Part shown: positions 59,944-64,000 of the stretch, piece by piece | How positions within the stretch are numbered: position 1 is the stretch's first letter | Layout: each line of letters begins with the position of its first letter | Origin: Cryptomeria japonica | Taxonomy: Eukaryota > Streptophyta > Pinopsida > Cupressales > Cupressaceae | DNA length: 64,000 nt | Direction of reading: 5' to 3' | Assembly (NCBI RefSeq): GCF_030272615.1 | Contig: NC_081405.1 | Location: 316,563,541-316,627,540, forward strand | The notes under the pieces: model-generated | Database searches by the model: none | Seen by the model: only the letters and a program-made list of their open reading frames with translations | Told to the model about the DNA's origin: nothing | Position numbers and translations under genes: made by a program

Positions 59944-60090
59944 AGGAGAGATGAGTATGCTGGTAAATTTGATCCTAGAAGTGATGAAGGAATATTTCTT
60001 GGTTATTCATCTAAGAGCAAGGCATATAGATGTTTTAATAAAAAATTGCAGAAGATCATTGAGAGTGCTAATGTGAAGATAGATTAACAC
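59944..60090 (+). pseudogene. COPIA-2 integrase C-terminal remnant
   Basis: Only the end of integrase remains: DEYAGKFDPRSDEGIFLGY and SKAYRCFN. The GAG-pre-integrase zinc region and catalytic D-D-E core, normally several hundred residues, are missing between protease and this point. Confidence 0.85.
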
Positions 60091-61420
60091 TTTAGAGGAA
60101 ATTCAAGGTATGTAGATTCTAAACCGGCAGTTGAGATGATCATAAATGAACCAATACAAAATGCACCGATACAAAATATGGATCCAGTCACACCGGCATC
60201 ATCAAAGAATTCCACGGTGAATGAAGAACAACAACATGTGAATAAACCCAGGTATGTAAGACTCAATCACTCAAAAAATCAGATAATTGGGAATAAGTAT
60301 CAAGGTGTTATGACAAGAGGAAGACTGGCAAATGAAGAGGTATGCTTAATTTCTCAAATTGAACCAACATCTATTATTGAAGCATGTCAAGATGAACATT
60401 GGATAAAAATAATGGAAGATGAATTAGAACAAATTGAAAAGAACAATACATGGACATTAGTTCCCTGACCTAAAGACAAAAATATAATTGGAACTAAATG
60501 GGTATTCAAAAATAATTTTAATGAAGATGGTGAAGTAATTAGAAACAAAGCAAGATTAGTTTGTAAAGGTTATTCACAGAAGGAGGGAGTTGATTATAAT
60601 AAAACCTTTCTACCAGTAGCTAGAATTGAGGCAGTTAGATTATTTCTGGCATTTGTAGCTCATATGAACTATAAAGTATATCAGATGGATGTAAAATGTG
60701 TATTTCTGAATGTTGATCTTGAAGAGGAAGTCTACATTGAACAACCTGATGGATTTTCATTGACAAATGATAAAGATATGGTTTGCAGATTATGGAAAGC
60801 TTTGTATGGATTGAAGCAAGCTCCTAGAGCTTGGTATGCTAGATTGGACAAATATCTTTTGAAGCTTGGTTACACTAAAGGTAATGCTGACAACAACTTA
60901 TATTTCAAAGTGACTAATGATGACATCTTGGGTATTGAATTTTTTTGTTGATGATAACATTTTTGGAGGAGAAGATGGATTGTGTAAGGACTTTGCTAAC
61001 AAGATGTAGGAAGAATTTGAAATGTCTATGATTGGGGAGATAAAAAAAATTTTAGGATTGTAGATTTCACAAACTGATAGAGGTATATTCATATATCAAA
61101 AAAAAAACTTGAAGGAACTATTGAAGAAATTTGGTATGGAAAACTCTAAACCAGTAAGTACTCCTATGACTACAACTGATAAATTACCATTGAAGGATAA
61201 TTTAGCTCATGTTAATCTGACAAGATACAAATTTATGATTGGAGGTTTACTGTATTTGATATGAACAAGAACTGATATAATGAATGCAGTATGTATTGTT
61301 TCAAGATTTTAGAGTAATCCTATAAAAAATCATAAATCGGTAGTATAAAGGATTTTTTGATATCTACAAGGCACAACAAATCTTGGTTTATGGTACCCTA
61401 AGGATGAAAATTTTGATTAA
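60091..61420 (+). pseudogene. COPIA-2 reverse transcriptase
   Basis: After a linker, RT begins near 60385 (HWIKIMEDELEQIEKNNTW). Motifs: [34 protein letters not shown] (first catalytic Asp, about 60690), [19 protein letters not shown], and the active site VDD at 60948-60956. A T-run at 60940-60946 carries a frameshift just before the active site. The thumb/connection continues to about 61420 with several stops. The domain is otherwise full length. Confidence 0.9.
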
Positions 61421-61897
61421 TGTGCATACACCAATGCAAATTGGGTAGGTGATGTAGATGACAAAAAGAGTACCACTAGCAGAGCATTCTTTCTTGGTAG
61501 CAAATTGATTTCATGGATAAGCAAGAAGTAGAGTTGTACATCATTATCAACAGCAGAATCAGAATATGTTGCAGTAGCAACTAATTGTACTTAGGTATTA
61601 TGGATTCAGCAAATCTTGAAGGAGATAAAGGTAAAATGCAAAAAACCTATAATCATTTATTATGATAATTCAGCAGCAATTGATATATCAAAGAATTTGG
61701 TATTTCACTCTAAGACTAAGCATGTTTCTATCAAATATAATTGTCTAAAAGAGAATGTTGAAGCAAAAGAAGTAAGATCAGTTTATGTGAATACTAAAGA
61801 GTAGATTGCAGATATCTTTACAAAGCCTTTGCCTAAGGAAACCTTTGAATATCTTAGAGAGAAGCTTGGGGTAATATGCTCACCGACAGAGACTTAG
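61421..61897 (+). pseudogene. COPIA-2 RNase H
   Basis: Shows YTNANWVGDVDDKKSTT, STAESEYVAVA, IIIYYDNSAAIDISKNLVFH, TKHVSIKYNCLKE and DIFTKPLPKETFEYLRE, the complete copia RNase H motif series; stops near 61528, 61591 and 61802. It ends with TAG at 61895-61897. Confidence 0.92.
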
Positions 61898-62243
61898 ATG
61901 ATTGAAGATTGGCATCAAACTGATAGGAACTAACAAAGAAATCATTTTCTCGGCTTTGATGGAGGAGAGCTACTTCTCGGAGGGAGTAGTTGGTTGTATG
62001 TTCTGGCATTTATTCTTAATTGCTTTGGCATTTGATGTCAAAGAGGGAGATATATCTATGGAAAAACACTATTCTTATCGAGAGATTATTCATTGAGGGA
62101 GAGATATATACTCTTTGCATTTTCGTTTTGATTTCTAGCATTGATCTATTTTGGAGATTGTTGGTTTTTGGTTTTTGGCATTTTGTTTAGGCACTTAGAT
62201 GTTTTTTCCATCTAGTGTTACCATCAATTCCAAAGGGAGAGAT
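61898..62243 (+). other. COPIA-2 3' untranslated region and polypurine tract
   Basis: Non-coding; tract AAAGGGAGAGAT at 62232-62243. Confidence 0.8.
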
Positions 62244-63317
62244 TGTTGGTATTATAGATTTGTTACATTAGTTTTGTCATTGATGTCAACACTTATCCTT
62301 CTGGAGATCTATGGTTATGTTGAACTGACACATTGTGTTCACCGGCAAGGTTAGTGACTTATGCATAGTCACTGGTATATGCTCACCTGTAGGTTATATG
62401 GTTCACTGACATAGATGATGATTTGTTATCATCTAGATATCACTTGATTATGTCAAAGACATGATTTGGATACTTGGTTTTAGTGTTTTGGTTATTGATC
62501 TAATTGGGTTGACATATTTACTGTTACCGGCATATTGGTCTAGGTTATGGACTGGTATGCGTTATCTATTCCAGATTAGCATGACACATTATGGAGATGA
62601 TTTATTGATTGGATATTGTTGTAAATGTATTGAGCCAACATGATGCATCGCATCAATCTGACTTATTTGTAATTGATTTAATTGTAATATTCTTAGTGAG
62701 TTGACCTACACATTTGGTCTTAGGTTTGGTATATACGTAAGATCTCATTTGAGATGACAAATATGATATGGTTATGGTATGGTATTGTAACATGGTATGT
62801 GTGAATATTGAAGATCATATGAGAAGACCATAGAGAACATTCAAGGAAGCTTTAAAGGTGTTTATCAGAGCTTAACCGATACTGAATCCAGCATTGGAGA
62901 TGCTATTTTGAGCAGAACATTATTCTAGGATTTAACCATCCTATTGTAGTCATTGCGACTCCCATTTGAGCAGTGTGCTCTAGGCAGTTGGCCTTTCTCC
63001 ATATGCAGACCCCATTTGTATACACATACTATTTGCAGTAGCATCATCTGATTGTGGGTAAGGTTTCCCACAGTGGTTTTTACCCTTACAAGGTTTCCAC
63101 GTCAAAATATTTGTGTTATGTGTTGTGGATGTTGTTTCTCTTTGTGTTTTATGCATTAAGTTTCACCGATAATGATATTAACTCCTAATCTATTAACCGA
63201 CATTAGTTTGGTTTATCAGTATTAAGTATTAAGTTTGATTAAGTTATAATTGAGTTTAAATTCATTGATAATTGATTCAACCCCCCTTCCTCTCAGTTTT
63301 CCTTTCAATTCCTAACA
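62244..63317 (+). repeat. 3' LTR of COPIA-2 (1074 bp)
   Basis: Starts TGTTGGTATTATAG and ends CCTAACA; its right four-fifths match 57590-58424. Confidence 0.9.
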
Positions 63318-64000
63318 GTTTCTTCTTTGTCCTCCCTTTTCCCCTCAAAATATTTGTCTTTAAATTGGTAACCCACATAGTACCTGTGATGCTTTGTCTT
63401 GACATCTTTCCTAAAATAGTGTTTCCCTAACCTCTGTGCATGAGATTTGTGCAAGAAAATGTTGCAAGTTTCATTAGAATGAGTTTTTGATGTGTTGGCA
63501 TTGATGCCAACATGATTTTCTTGTCATTAGTGACTAATTGTCTAATTGATATTGAGCTTGATGTGCAATTGTGTTGGGAGATTTTCTCCACATATATTTT
63601 ATATTGTATATCTATTCATGTGGTTTGGCTATGTTGTTAAGTAGTGTTTAGAGATTTTAAATTAAGGATTGGGTCCTCTAGTTTGCAGTGCTAAGGAAGT
63701 TGTATTAGCCAGTATGTGTGACAGTGTTTGATAGTGTTTATCTGTGAAATGCATGCTCTGCATTTCTCCACATTATAGTTTCTAGTGTTGTGGTTTTTGG
63801 AGCTAAGTTGATATTGCCCATAGCTTCATTTTGTTTAGCTATCACATGCTTTTGGGTTTAAAAACCATGATTTCAATGTTCGATGGTGTTTACTCTATGT
63901 TTGGCCGACCTAATGTGAATTGTGTTTAGTTAAGATGGTTAGTCAACCTTGGGAGAATTCACAGATGTAAGTATGATATAAATAAAGGACAATATTTTTC
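63318..64000 (+). other. Right-end flank with a possible LTR start
   Basis: No gene seen. TGTTGGCATTGATGCCAACA at 63493-63512 resembles the beginnings of the NA-1, NA-2 and COPIA-2 LTRs and could be the start of another LTR running out of the window. No purine tract is visible before it, which would suit a 5' LTR. Confidence 0.35.

Larger units (their letters stand above)
57590..63317 (+). mobile_element. COPIA-2: Ty1/copia element with deleted integrase core
   Basis: Order: truncated 5' LTR (57590-58424), primer site, gag, protease, integrase C-terminal remnant, RT, RNase H, purine tract, 3' LTR (62244-63317). The first about 220 bases of the 5' LTR are missing; an AT-rich stretch replaces them, so no target duplication can be checked. 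Stops, frameshifts and the integrase deletion make it inactive. Confidence 0.92.

Overview
The window is repeat-dominated plant nuclear DNA, apparently from a large-genome seed plant. A gymnosperm is my inference, from the density and style of the LTR retrotransposons and from a conifer-like class IV-type hevein domain; the species cannot be named from sequence alone. About 90% of the window is LTR retrotransposon, most of it nested. One convincing host gene is visible, a small secreted hevein-type chitin-binding protein on the minus strand at 56702-56968.

Nested block (1-51752). The oldest visible layer is NA-2 (48380-51752), the 3' part of a non-autonomous, Copia-like element with a long uncharacterised ORF. 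It appears to be interrupted by NA-1 (3838-48379), a related element with gag and its own copy of that uncharacterised ORF but no pol. The gag of NA-1 was split by TAT-1 (5493-42675), a large Ty3/gypsy element with 5-bp target duplication GTAAC. TAT-1 has a Tat-type pol with two RNase H domains and an antisense plant-mobile-domain (PMD) ORF between integrase and the 3' LTR. The leader of TAT-1 was split by LARD-1 (8033-27972), a non-coding element with about 4.16-kb LTRs arranged LTR-internal-LTR-internal-LTR and flanked by a perfect TTAGC duplication. Independently, COPIA-1 (1-3837, minus strand, 3' end off-window) inserted into the 5' LTR of NA-1.

Right side. 51753-about 54900 holds a decayed gypsy-like remnant (G-patch, polypurine tract, LTR start). 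54900-56600 is AT-rich with nothing recognisable. The hevein-type gene follows, with a TATA box, poly(A) signals and a duplicated upstream region. COPIA-2 (57590-63317) is a Ty1/copia element that lost its integrase core and the first part of its 5' LTR. The last 680 bases hold no gene; a possible LTR start lies at 63493.

How the pieces relate. COPIA-1, COPIA-2 and TAT-1 were once autonomous but carry stops, frameshifts and deletions. NA-1, NA-2 and LARD-1 lack pol and would have depended on enzymes supplied in trans. Most premature stops read as C-to-T (or G-to-A) changes, as expected of long-methylated silent repeats. The most novel items are the homologous uncharacterised ORFs of NA-1 and NA-2, the triple-LTR LARD with intact target duplication, and the antisense PMD ORF of TAT-1.
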